15,305 bases of DNA from Hathewaya proteolytica DSM 3090 (GCF_900142225.1 NZ_FRAD01000034.1:1-15305); one strand, 5' to 3'; positions 3,983 to 12,479 are shown, counted from the first letter of the stretch. Notes: a model not told the origin generated them from the letters alone. Made by a program: numbers and translations.

Positions 3983-6900
3983 ATGGTACATCCTATCCAA
4001 GTTGGTAAAAGAACTAGAATGAGTTTTTCTAAGGTTAAAGATGTTACAGAAATGCCTAACCTAATTGAAGTACAGCTGAATTCTTATCAGTGGTTTCTCG
4101 ATGAAGGTCTCAATGAGGTCTTTGATGACATCAACCCTATCGAAGATTTTACTGGTAAACTGTCCCTTGAGTTTGTTGGCTACGAATTGGAAAAACAGAA
4201 CGTTAAGTATGAAGTCGAAGAATGTAAGGAAAGAGACACAAACTACGCAGCGCCGCTAAAGGTGAAAGTAAGATTAACAAACAACGAAACTGGTGAAATT
4301 AAAGAACAGGAAGTGTTCATGGGTGACTTACCTTTAATGACAGAACAAGGTACATTTATCATTAACGGAGCAGAAAGAGTTATCGTAAGTCAGCTTGTAA
4401 GATCTCCAGGTGTTTATTATAATCACGTTGTAGATAAAACAGGAAAGAAGCTTTACTCGTCTACAGTTATACCAAATAGAGGAGCTTGGCTTGAATTTGA
4501 AACTGATTCCAATAGTGTTATATACGTAAGAATAGATAAAACTCGAAAGCTTCCTATAACAATATTAGCTAGAGCTATGGGGTATGGAAGTGACACTGAG
4601 ATAGAGACTTTCTTTGGAGAAGAAGAACGTCTTAAAGCTACTATTGAAAAAGATAGTACAAAAACTGAAGAAGAAGCTTTACTTGAGATCTATAAAAGAC
4701 TTAGACCAGGTGAGCCACCTACAGTTGATAGTGCCAGATCTCTTATTGAAATGCTATTTTTTGATCAGAAGAGATATGATTTATCGCGTGTAGGAAGATA
4801 CAAGTTCAATAAAAAATTAGCTATAAGTGCGCGTATAGCAGGAAAAATTGCCGGAGAAAACATCATTAATCCTCTAACAGGTGAGATTATAGTTGAAGAA
4901 GGCAACAAGATAACTCGAGAAATTGCCGCTGAAATACAGAACTTAGGTATAAATAAGGTAGATATACGCATAGAAGATAAAAATATAAGAGTAATAGGCA
5001 ATAACTTTGTAGATATAAAGAAATTTGTTGATTTTGACATCTCAAATTTAAGAATAAAGGAAATGGTTCACTATCCAACATTAAAAAATATATTGGATAA
5101 TTGTTCTAACGAAGATGAAATACGAGCACAATTAAAACAGAATATAAGTAAACTATCTCCAAAACACATTATAAAGGATGATATCCTTGCAACAATCAGT
5201 TATGAAATAGGATTGCCTTATGAAATTGGAGAAGATGATGACATAGATCACCTTGGCAACAGAAGACTTAGGTCTGTAGGTGAGTTATTGCAAAACCAGT
5301 ACAGAATTGGTCTTTCTAGAATGGAAAGAGTTGTAAAAGAAAGAATGAATGTACAGGATCAGGACGGAATCAACGCTACTAATTTAATAAATATAAGACC
5401 TGTTACAGCTTCCATAAAAGAGTTCTTTGGAAGTTCACAGCTTTCACAATTCATGGATCAGACTAATCCATTGTCAGAGTTAACACACAAGAGAAGATTA
5501 TCAGCTCTAGGACCAGGCGGTTTGTCTAGGGAAAGAGCGGGCTTTGAGGTAAGAGACGTTCACCACTCTCACTATGGAAGAATGTGTCCAATAGAGACAC
5601 CAGAAGGACCGAATATAGGACTTATCAACTCCTTAGCTACCTATGCAAAGGTAAATGAGTATGGTTTCATTGAAACTGCATATAGGATTGTTAAAGACGG
5701 AAGAGTAACAGATGAAATAAAGTACTTTACAGCTGATGAAGAAGACGGTCTTCTTGTGGCAGGTGCCATAGAGCCATTAGATGAAAATGGGTATTTCCTT
5801 GATAACAGGGTAACTGTACGTGATAGAGAGGATGTTCTTGTTGTTCCACGTGAGCAAGTTGATTTAATGGATGTATCACCAAGACAGATTGTATCAGTTG
5901 CTACAGGAATGATACCATTCCTTGAAAACGACGACGCAACACGTGCTTTAATGGGATCAAATATGCAGCGTCAGGCAGTACCACTTTTAAAGCCAAGTGC
6001 TCCAATTGTAGGAACGGGCATAGAAAATAAAGCTGCTGTTGACTCCGGAGTTTTGCCAAAGGCTAAAAATGCCGGTGTGGTTGAATTTGTTAGCGCCAAC
6101 GAAATAAAAGTAAGAAGAGATGCAGACCATGGTTTAGATACATACAGATTGTTAAAATTCAAGAGATCAAACCAAGGAACTTGCATAAACCAAAAGCCAA
6201 TAGTAAAAAAGGGCGAAAAGGTTGATAGGGGGTCCGTGCTTGCCGATGGACCATCCACAGATTTAGGAGAGATAGCATTAGGAAGAAACATCATCATAGG
6301 TTTTATAACTTGGGAAGGATACAACTATGAGGATGCTATGTTAGTTTCAGAGGAACTTGTAAGAGACGATGTATTTACATCAATTCATATAGAAGAATAC
6401 GAAGCTGAAGCAAGAGATACAAAACTTGGACCAGAGGATATTACAAGGGATATACCAAATGTGGGCGACGACGCTATAAAGGACCTAGATGAAAGAGGTA
6501 TTATTAGAATCGGTGCTGAAGTTAGGGCTGGAGATATTCTTGTTGGTAAAGTTACGCCAAAGGGTGAAACAGAGCTTACTGCTGAAGAGAGACTATTAAG
6601 AGCGATCTTTGGAGAAAAAGCTAGAGAAGTAAGAGATACATCTCTTAGGGTTCCACACGGTGCTACAGGTATTATTGTGGATGTAAAGGTATTTACAAGA
6701 GAAAATGGGGATGAGTTATCTCCAGGAGTAAATAAACTTGTAAGATGTTATATTGCTGAAAAGAGAAAAATCTCTGTGGGAGATAAGATGGCTGGTAGAC
6801 ACGGTAATAAGGGTGTTATCTCTAGAGTGTTGCCAGTGGAGGATATGCCATTCCTTCCAGATGGAAGATCACTTCAGATATGCCTTAACCCACTAGGAGT

Positions 6901-7747
6901 TCCATCTCGTATGAATATTGGTCAGGTACTAGAAGTTCACCTTGGATGGGCAGCAAACAAATTAGGTTGGCATATTGCTACACCAGTATTTGATGGTGCT
7001 ACAGAGGATGAGATTCTTGAACAGTTAGTTAATGCTGGATACGATAATGACGGAAAAACCATGCTGTACGATGGAAGAACTGGAGAAGCATTTGATAATA
7101 GAGTAACTGTCGGTATAATGTATATACTTAAACTTCACCATCTTGTAGATGATAAGATCCATGCAAGGTCTACAGGTCCGTACTCACTGGTAACTCAGCA
7201 ACCTCTTGGTGGTAAAGCTCAGTTCGGTGGTCAGAGATTTGGTGAAATGGAAGTTTGGGCTCTTGAGGCTTATGGAGCAGCTTACACCCTTCAGGAAATA
7301 CTTACAGTAAAATCAGATGATGTTGTAGGAAGAGTAAAAACATATGAGGCAATTGTCAAAGGTGAAAATATACCTGAACCGGGAGTTCCAGAATCATTTA
7401 AGGTTCTTATAAAAGAGCTGCAAGCACTTTGCTTAAATGTAAGAGTATTAGATGAGCATTATGAGGAAATTGGAACAAAACACTTTGAAGAAGATGATGA
7501 TCTAGTTCCAGCAGAGGAATTGGGAATAAATATCGAAGGTAATGAAGGTGGCGTTTCACCAGTAGCCAAGGTTGATGCGTATAAAACTGAAGGCGATGAG
7601 GAAGAGAGTGAAGAAGAATTAGAGGAAGAGTCTTCATACGATGACAGCCTTGATTCTTTTGAAGAAATTAACTTTAGTAGCGACAATATAGTTGACGAAT
7701 ATCCAGATAATGATGATGACATTGTGGATATAAACGATGAACATTAA
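3983..7747 (+). CDS. rpoB: DNA-directed RNA polymerase subunit beta
   Basis: The 1254-residue product begins MVHPIQVGKRTRMSFSKVKD, as in clostridial RpoB. The rifampicin pocket is at about 482-510 (GSSQLSQFMDQTNPLSEL, then THKRRLSALGPGG). It keeps the susceptible residues D492, H502 and S507, equivalent to E. coli D516, H526 and S531. The active-site loop GDKMAGRHGNKG (933-944) contains K935 and K943, equivalent to E. coli K1065 and K1073. The last 52 residues (1203-1254) are half Asp/Glu with no Lys or Arg, an acidic tail common in Firmicutes RpoB. AAGGAG (3967-3972) lies 10 nt before ATG. rpoC starts 20 nt downstream. Confidence 0.99.
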   Translation: MVHPIQVGKRTRMSFSKVKDVTEMPNLIEVQLNSYQWFLDEGLNEVFDDINPIEDFTGKLSLEFVGYELEKQNVKYEVEECKERDTNYAAPLKVKVRLTNNETGEIKEQEVFMGDLPLMTEQGTFIINGAERVIVSQLVRSPGVYYNHVVDKTGKKLYSSTVIPNRGAWLEFETDSNSVIYVRIDKTRKLPITILARAMGYGSDTEIETFFGEEERLKATIEKDSTKTEEEALLEIYKRLRPGEPPTVDSARSLIEMLFFDQKRYDLSRVGRYKFNKKLAISARIAGKIAGENIINPLTGEIIVEEGNKITREIAAEIQNLGINKVDIRIEDKNIRVIGNNFVDIKKFVDFDISNLRIKEMVHYPTLKNILDNCSNEDEIRAQLKQNISKLSPKHIIKDDILATISYEIGLPYEIGEDDDIDHLGNRRLRSVGELLQNQYRIGLSRMERVVKERMNVQDQDGINATNLINIRPVTASIKEFFGSSQLSQFMDQTNPLSELTHKRRLSALGPGGLSRERAGFEVRDVHHSHYGRMCPIETPEGPNIGLINSLATYAKVNEYGFIETAYRIVKDGRVTDEIKYFTADEEDGLLVAGAIEPLDENGYFLDNRVTVRDREDVLVVPREQVDLMDVSPRQIVSVATGMIPFLENDDATRALMGSNMQRQAVPLLKPSAPIVGTGIENKAAVDSGVLPKAKNAGVVEFVSANEIKVRRDADHGLDTYRLLKFKRSNQGTCINQKPIVKKGEKVDRGSVLADGPSTDLGEIALGRNIIIGFITWEGYNYEDAMLVSEELVRDDVFTSIHIEEYEAEARDTKLGPEDITRDIPNVGDDAIKDLDERGIIRIGAEVRAGDILVGKVTPKGETELTAEERLLRAIFGEKAREVRDTSLRVPHGATGIIVDVKVFTRENGDELSPGVNKLVRCYIAEKRKISVGDKMAGRHGNKGVISRVLPVEDMPFLPDGRSLQICLNPLGVPSRMNIGQVLEVHLGWAANKLGWHIATPVFDGATEDEILEQLVNAGYDNDGKTMLYDGRTGEAFDNRVTVGIMYILKLHHLVDDKIHARSTGPYSLVTQQPLGGKAQFGGQRFGEMEVWALEAYGAAYTLQEILTVKSDDVVGRVKTYEAIVKGENIPEPGVPESFKVLIKELQALCLNVRVLDEHYEEIGTKHFEEDDDLVPAEELGINIEGNEGGVSPVAKVDAYKTEGDEEESEEELEEESSYDDSLDSFEEINFSSDNIVDEYPDNDDDIVDINDEH

Positions 7748-7767
7748 TTTGAAGGGAGGATGTACCC

Positions 7768-10700
7768 TTGGGTGAATATAGAAATTTTGATGCTATACAA
7801 ATTGGTTTGGCTTCTCCAGAGCAAATAAGAGAGTGGTCAAGAGGTGAAGTAAAAAAGCCTGAAACAATAAACTACAGGACATTGAAGCCAGAGAGAGATG
7901 GTCTTTTCTGTGAAAAGATATTTGGACCTATGAAGGACTGGGAGTGTCACTGTGGTAAGTACAAAAGAGTACGATACAAAGGCATAATTTGTGACCGTTG
8001 CGGAGTTGAGGTTACCAAAGCTAAAGTAAGACGTGAAAGAATGGGACACATAGAACTAGCAGCACCTGTGTCACATATATGGTACTTTAAAGGAATTCCT
8101 TCGAAAATGGGATTGATACTTAGCATGTCTCCTAGGAGCCTGGAAAAAGTGTTATATTTCGCAAATTATATTGTGCTTGATCCTAAAGACACTCCACTTG
8201 AAGAGAAAAAGTTGTTAAGTGAAAAAGAATATAAAGAGTGCATTGACAAATATGGTAGCGATGCATTTGAGGTTGGAATTGGTGCGGAAGCTATAAAAGT
8301 TCTTCTTGAAAAGATTGATCTTGAGTCATTGGCAAAGGAACTGAGGGAAGAACTTGAAAGCAGCACAGGACAGAAGAAAATAAGAACTATAAGAAAGCTT
8401 GAAGTAGTAGAGTCATTTATTGCTTCAAGCAATAAACCAGAGTGGATGATCATTGACGTTATACCTGTAATACCACCAGATCTAAGACCTATGGTTCAAC
8501 TTGACGGTGGAAGGTTTGCCACTTCGGACTTAAATGATTTGTACAGGAGAGTTATCAACAGAAATAATAGATTGAAGAAGTTACTTATGCTTGGAGCTCC
8601 TGATATAATTGTTCGAAATGAGAAGAGAATGCTACAGGAAGCTGTAGATGCTTTAATTGACAATGGAAGAAGAGGAAGACCAGTTACTGGTCCTGGAAAC
8701 AGACCTCTTAAATCTCTTTCAGATATGTTGAAAGGAAAGCAAGGAAGATTTAGACAGAACTTGCTAGGAAAGCGTGTTGACTACTCAGGACGTTCAGTTA
8801 TCGTCGTTGGACCGGAATTAAAGATGTACCAATGTGGACTTCCAAAGGAAATGGCACTTGAGCTATTTAAACCTTTTGTTATGAAAAAACTTACTGAAAG
8901 AGGTATAGCTCACAACATAAAGAGTGCTAAGAGAATGGTGGAGAGAGTTATGCCACAAGTATGGGATGTACTTGAAGAAGTTATTCAAGATCATCCAGTT
9001 ATGCTTAACCGTGCTCCAACACTGCACAGACTTGGAATACAGGCCTTCCAGCCAATTCTAGTTGAAGGTAGAGCTATTAAACTACATCCATTAGCTTGTA
9101 CAGCTTATAATGCTGACTTCGACGGTGACCAGATGGCAGTTCACGTACCATTGTCTGTAGAAGCTCAAGCGGAAGCTAGATTTTTAATGCTTGCTGCACA
9201 CAATATACTAAAACCATCAGATGGTAAGCCAGTGTGTGTTCCTACTCAGGATATGATACTTGGTTCGTATTATTTAACTATGAATAGGGATGGCGCAAAA
9301 GGTGAAGGAAGAATGTTCTCTTCACCAGAGGAAGCGCTTATGGCATACCAAAACAATCACATAGATATACACGCTAAAATTAAGGTGAGGATGAGAAAAG
9401 AGATTCAAGGAGAGATTAAATCTGGAATTATTGAAACTACTCCAGGTAAGATAATCTTCAATGAGTCAATACCTCAGACACTTGGATTTGTTGATAGAAC
9501 AAAAGAAGAAAATATATTTAAATTAGAGGTAGACTTCTTAGTAAGTAAGAAGACATTGGGTAAAATTATAGATAAATGTTATCTAAAGTTTGGACCAACT
9601 GAAACTTCTATTATGCTAGATAAGATAAAAGCAACAGGATATCATTATTCATGTATAGGGGCTATTACCATATCCGTTTCAGATATGACCGTTCCAGAAG
9701 AGAAAAAATCTTTGCTTGAAGAAGCAGAAAAAACTGTGGATAAGATTGAAAAAATGTACAGAAGAGGTTTCATATCTGAAGAAGAAAGGTATAAGCAAGT
9801 AATTGACAAATGGACCGAAACAACTGAAAATGTTGCTAACGTTCTTATGGATAGCTTTGACAAGTTTAACCCTATATTCATGATGGCGGACTCTGGGGCC
9901 AGAGGATCTAAGAGCCAGATTAAACAGCTTGCAGGTATGAGAGGACTTATGTCTAACCCTTCAGGAAAGATTATTGAAAGACCGATTAAGGCATCCTTTA
10001 GGGAAGGTCTTAACGTTCTGGAATACTTTATGTCAACTCATGGAGCTAGAAAGGGAAATGCCGATACTGCACTAAAAACAGCGGACTCTGGATACCTTAC
10101 AAGAAGACTAGTAGATGTAAGCCAAGATGTTATTATAAGAGAAGAAGATTGTGGAACTACGCAAGGCTACACAATAACCGAAATTAAGGAAGGCAACGAG
10201 ATGATCGAGTCTCTTGCAGAAAGACTTACTGGAAGGTACTCTGCTGAGGATATTAAAAATCCTCAAACTGGCGAAGTCATTGTTAAATGCGGCGAATACA
10301 TGAATGTAGAGCTAGCTGGCAAAGTTGAAGAAGCTGGAGTAAAGGAAGTAAAAATCAGATCAGTGTTTACTTGTCATTCAAAGGTTGGTGTTTGTGCTAA
10401 ATGTTATGGTATGAACATGGCTACGGGAGACAAGATTAATATAGGTGAATCTGTTGGTATTACAGCAGCTCAATCCATTGGAGAACCTGGTACACAGCTT
10501 ACCATGAGAACATTCCATACAGGTGGAGTTGCGGGAGCAGATATTACAAACGGTCTTCCTAGAGTTGAAGAACTTTTCGAAGCTAGAAAGCCAAAAGGTC
10601 TTGCTATTGTAAGTGAAGCCAACGGAGTTGTTAGGATAGAAGAAACAAAGAAGAAGAGAGTAGTTGTTATAACTGATGACAATGGAGAAGAGCATTCATA

Positions 10701-11427
10701 CGATATACCATTTGGTTCAAGACTTTCTACAGGAATATTAAATGGCAATAGAGTAGAAGCTGGAGATGCCATAACTCAGGGTTCAATAAATCCACATGAT
10801 ATTATCAGAATTAAGGGTGTGGAGGCAACTAAGAATTATCTTCTGTCAGAAGTTCAAAAAGTGTATAGATTACAAGGTGTTGATATTAATGATAAGCATC
10901 TTGAAGTTGTAATAAGACAGATGACTAGAAAGATAAAGATTGAGGAATCAGGAGATACAAATCTTCTTCCAGGAACGCTTATAGACGTGTTCGAATTCAA
11001 CGAGGCCAACGAGAAAGCAATTTCAGAGGGAGGACAGCCAGCAGAGGGAAAAGTAACATTGCTAGGTATAACCAAAGCGGCCCTTGCTACAGATTCCTTC
11101 TTGTCGGCAGCATCATTCCAAGAAACAACAAGAGTACTTACTGAAGCTGCTATCAAAGGAAAGATAGATCCTTTGGTTGGATTAAAAGAAAACGTAATCC
11201 TTGGAAAGCTTATTCCAGCTGGTACCGGTATGACTAGGTATAGAACACTGAAAATAAGCACAGAAGATGCTATAGCCGCTAAAGAGCAAGAATTAGAAAA
11301 TGCAATATCAAAGGCTGATGCAGCAGAAAACGGTCCTGATGTAGATGAAACTATGATAAGCGAAAGTTTGACAGAAAAACAAATGTTTGATGAAAATATG
11401 GATATGGATATTTCAGATAACGAATAA
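7768..11427 (+). CDS. rpoC: DNA-directed RNA polymerase subunit beta'
   Basis: The 1219-residue product has the N-terminal zinc site C60, C62, C75, C78 and the absolutely conserved catalytic NADFDGDQM (448-456), whose D450, D452 and D454 hold the active-site magnesium. The second zinc site is C795, C869, C876, C879. The trigger-loop and bridge-helix region lies around 700-1000 (for example SVGITAAQSIGEPGTQLTM at about 895-913). The length fits Firmicutes RpoC (about 1200), which lacks the large gammaproteobacterial insertion. The start is TTG at 7768: AGGGAGG (7753-7759) is eight nt upstream and the resulting GEYRNFDAIQIGLASPEQI matches the family N-terminus. The C-terminus is acidic. Confidence 0.99.
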   Translation: MGEYRNFDAIQIGLASPEQIREWSRGEVKKPETINYRTLKPERDGLFCEKIFGPMKDWECHCGKYKRVRYKGIICDRCGVEVTKAKVRRERMGHIELAAPVSHIWYFKGIPSKMGLILSMSPRSLEKVLYFANYIVLDPKDTPLEEKKLLSEKEYKECIDKYGSDAFEVGIGAEAIKVLLEKIDLESLAKELREELESSTGQKKIRTIRKLEVVESFIASSNKPEWMIIDVIPVIPPDLRPMVQLDGGRFATSDLNDLYRRVINRNNRLKKLLMLGAPDIIVRNEKRMLQEAVDALIDNGRRGRPVTGPGNRPLKSLSDMLKGKQGRFRQNLLGKRVDYSGRSVIVVGPELKMYQCGLPKEMALELFKPFVMKKLTERGIAHNIKSAKRMVERVMPQVWDVLEEVIQDHPVMLNRAPTLHRLGIQAFQPILVEGRAIKLHPLACTAYNADFDGDQMAVHVPLSVEAQAEARFLMLAAHNILKPSDGKPVCVPTQDMILGSYYLTMNRDGAKGEGRMFSSPEEALMAYQNNHIDIHAKIKVRMRKEIQGEIKSGIIETTPGKIIFNESIPQTLGFVDRTKEENIFKLEVDFLVSKKTLGKIIDKCYLKFGPTETSIMLDKIKATGYHYSCIGAITISVSDMTVPEEKKSLLEEAEKTVDKIEKMYRRGFISEEERYKQVIDKWTETTENVANVLMDSFDKFNPIFMMADSGARGSKSQIKQLAGMRGLMSNPSGKIIERPIKASFREGLNVLEYFMSTHGARKGNADTALKTADSGYLTRRLVDVSQDVIIREEDCGTTQGYTITEIKEGNEMIESLAERLTGRYSAEDIKNPQTGEVIVKCGEYMNVELAGKVEEAGVKEVKIRSVFTCHSKVGVCAKCYGMNMATGDKINIGESVGITAAQSIGEPGTQLTMRTFHTGGVAGADITNGLPRVEELFEARKPKGLAIVSEANGVVRIEETKKKRVVVITDDNGEEHSYDIPFGSRLSTGILNGNRVEAGDAITQGSINPHDIIRIKGVEATKNYLLSEVQKVYRLQGVDINDKHLEVVIRQMTRKIKIEESGDTNLLPGTLIDVFEFNEANEKAISEGGQPAEGKVTLLGITKAALATDSFLSAASFQETTRVLTEAAIKGKIDPLVGLKENVILGKLIPAGTGMTRYRTLKISTEDAIAAKEQELENAISKADAAENGPDVDETMISESLTEKQMFDENMDMDISDNE

Positions 11428-11431
11428 TTTA

Positions 11432-11460
11432 TTGACATCTAGGGTGTAAAATGATAAAAT
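11432..11460 (+). promoter_or_regulatory. Strong SigA-type promoter upstream of rplGB
   Basis: TTGACA (11432-11437), a 17-nt spacer and TAAAAT (11455-11460), with TGA immediately before the -10. Boxes and spacing are the same as at 2606 and 3763. The next base after the -10 box is the first base of a long stem-loop, so the predicted start (around 11467) falls inside the 5' arm. Confidence 0.85.
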
Positions 11461-11505
11461 ACAGATTGTTGTAGAAAAAATAGATTTTCTGCAGCAATCT
11501 GTTTT
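11461..11505 (+). terminator. Long terminator-like hairpin after rpoC
   Basis: Positions 11461-11478 pair with 11485-11502 over 18 consecutive pairs, with two G-U (11469/11494 and 11472/11491) and loop AATAGA. A short T-run (11502-11505, then ATA) follows. Transcripts reading through from rpoC can form the full stem. Transcripts started at the adjacent promoter would lack roughly the first six or seven bases of the 5' arm. Termination of rpoBC read-through is inferred; the short U-tract makes efficiency uncertain. Confidence 0.65.
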
Positions 11506-11508
11506 ATA

Positions 11509-11530
11509 GCCTGTAATTAACTATACAGGC
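11509..11530 (+). other. Second stem-loop in the rplGB leader
   Basis: GCCTGTA (11509-11515) pairs perfectly with TACAGGC (11524-11530) around an eight-nt loop. It lies between the terminator-like hairpin and the rplGB start. No U-tract follows. Its function is unknown; it could be a landing site for a leader-binding protein or an mRNA stabiliser. Confidence 0.45.
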
Positions 11531-11565
11531 ATACTAATAGCATAATTGTCATGGAGTGATGAGTT

Positions 11566-11811
11566 ATGTTTGAAAAAAATATTAATAAGATTGTAGGAAT
11601 CAAGCAATGTATAAAGTTTCTAAAGGAATCTACTGATGTTATAGGGGCTAAGGTTTACATAGCAGAAGATGCTGACAAAAAACTTTTAGATCCTCTTATA
11701 AAAATAGCTGAGGAGAAGAACAGTGAAATTCACTATATTGCAACTATGAAAGATTTAGGGCAACTATGTAACATAGATGTAGGAGCCGCAGCAGCTGTAT
11801 TAAATGATTAA
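11566..11811 (+). CDS. rplGB: L7Ae/L30e-family RNA-binding protein (YbxF/RplGB type)
   Basis: The 81-residue protein matches the small L7Ae-like proteins encoded between rpoC and rpsL in many Firmicutes. The family fold shows an N-terminal helix with a KIVGIKQCIKFLKE-like segment (about 8-21), a central strand KVYIAEDAD (about 29-37), and the C-terminal signature IDVGAAAAVLND (about 70-81). B. subtilis YbxF binds kink-turn RNAs; its cellular role is not settled. The length is typical. Shine-Dalgarno GGAG (11553-11556) lies about nine nt before the ATG, weaker than at its neighbours. It has its own promoter and structured leader, so it may be expressed apart from rpoBC. Confidence 0.9.
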   Translation: MFEKNINKIVGIKQCIKFLKESTDVIGAKVYIAEDADKKLLDPLIKIAEEKNSEIHYIATMKDLGQLCNIDVGAAAAVLND

Positions 11812-11874
11812 TATAGCAAAACTAAAACCAGCATAATAAACAAATTATTTTTTAAAACACGAGGAGGTGTATTT

Positions 11875-12252
11875 ATGCCAACTATAAACCAGTTAGTAAG
11901 AAAAGGTAGAAAAAGCGTTACAACTAAATCAGCTTCACCAGCATTAAAAGAATGCCCACAGAAGAGGGGCGTGTGCACAGTTGTTAAAACTAGTACACCA
12001 AAGAAACCTAACTCAGCTTTAAGAAAAGTTGCCAGAGTTAGATTAACAAATGGATATGAAGTAACATCTTATATTCCAGGTGAAGGACACAATCTTCAGG
12101 AGCACAGTGTTGTTCTTATAAGAGGAGGAAGAGTAAAAGACCTTCCAGGTACTAGATACCATATTGTAAGAGGTGCTTTAGACTCTGCAGGAGTAAACAA
12201 CAGAATGCAGTCAAGATCTAAGTACGGTGCTAAGAGACCTAAGAGTAAATAA
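11875..12252 (+). CDS. rpsL: 30S ribosomal protein S12
   Basis: The 125-residue basic protein begins MPTINQLVRKGRKSV. It contains the decoding-centre loops TPKKPNSALRK (41-51) and GGRVKDLPGTRYH (84-96). K43 and K88, the classic streptomycin-resistance positions (E. coli K42 and K87), are both Lys, so the allele looks streptomycin-sensitive. D89 is the residue methylthiolated in E. coli. C27 and C34 in the CPQKRGVC segment are conserved. S12 monitors codon-anticodon pairing at the A site. The length is normal. GAGGAGGTG (11861-11869) precedes the ATG. The 63-nt spacer from rplGB holds no promoter or terminator that I can see. Confidence 0.98.
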   Translation: MPTINQLVRKGRKSVTTKSASPALKECPQKRGVCTVVKTSTPKKPNSALRKVARVRLTNGYEVTSYIPGEGHNLQEHSVVLIRGGRVKDLPGTRYHIVRGALDSAGVNNRMQSRSKYGAKRPKSK

Positions 12253-12301
12253 TATTGCACTTAGGCAGTACTTGATACAAATAGTCTTATATTTTCAAAA
12301 C

Positions 12302-12327
12302 ACTTTGTATGAAATTTCATTCAAAGT
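12302..12327. repeat. 26-bp near-perfect palindrome in the rpsL-rpsG spacer
   Basis: ACTTTG (12302-12307) and its reverse complement CAAAGT (12322-12327) flank the perfect 12-bp palindrome ATGAAATTTCAT (12309-12320). Only the pair 12308/12321 mismatches, so 12 of 13 half-site positions are symmetric. It could be an operator for a dimeric DNA-binding protein, since a candidate promoter overlaps it, or an RNA hairpin within the rpsL-rpsG transcript. No U-tract follows. Confidence 0.6.
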
Positions 12328-12334
12328 ATATAAT
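12305..12334 (+). promoter_or_regulatory. Candidate promoter for rpsG overlapping the palindrome
   Basis: TTGTAT (12305-12310, three of six consensus bases) is followed by an 18-nt spacer and a perfect TATAAT (12329-12334); a second overlapping TATAAT is at 12334-12339. The -35 is weak and the region is AT-rich, so chance is possible. If real, the leader before rpsG would be about 135-140 nt and the palindrome would cover the -35 and spacer. Confidence 0.4.
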
Positions 12335-12406
12335 ATAATTATGCTGTGGTTAACATCTAAAGAACATAAATGCTCATGTGTATAAATATTTAAAATGTCA
12401 GTTTTA

Positions 12407-12443
12407 TAGTACATAATACGATATTTTAAGTATCGAGTACCTA
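12407..12443 (+). other. Possible stem-loop upstream of rpsG
   Basis: CGATA (12419-12423) pairs with TATCG (12431-12435). Outside it, TAGTAC (12407-12412) pairs with GTAC plus TA (12437-12443, one bulged C). It lies about 22 nt before the rpsG Shine-Dalgarno. S7 represses its own operon from the S12-S7 spacer in E. coli, but I see no clear resemblance to that site. The rest of the 12253-12464 spacer is AT-rich. Confidence 0.3.
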
Positions 12444-12479
12444 TGATCTAAATCGTAAATGTTTAAGGAGGGAAGTAAA

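Noticed and set aside
5423..5515. Possible rifampicin-resistance substitutions in rpoB, and streptomycin-resistance changes in rpsL
   Set aside because: D492, H502 and S507 of RpoB and K43 and K88 of S12 are the susceptible-type residues.
10854..11438. A 194-codon open frame on the minus strand opposite the rpoC 3' end, and other minus-strand frames such as 5971-6324
   Set aside because: These are shadows of real genes: antisense to rpoC or rpoB coding sequence, rich in Ser/Leu runs from reverse-complemented codons, and resembling no known family.
11556..11562. GTGATGA near the rplGB start resembling a C-box (RUGAUGA) bound by L7Ae proteins
   Set aside because: There is no matching CUGA box at a suitable distance and no flanking helix, so no kink-turn can be drawn. 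A 7-base match is expected by chance and overlaps the Shine-Dalgarno region.
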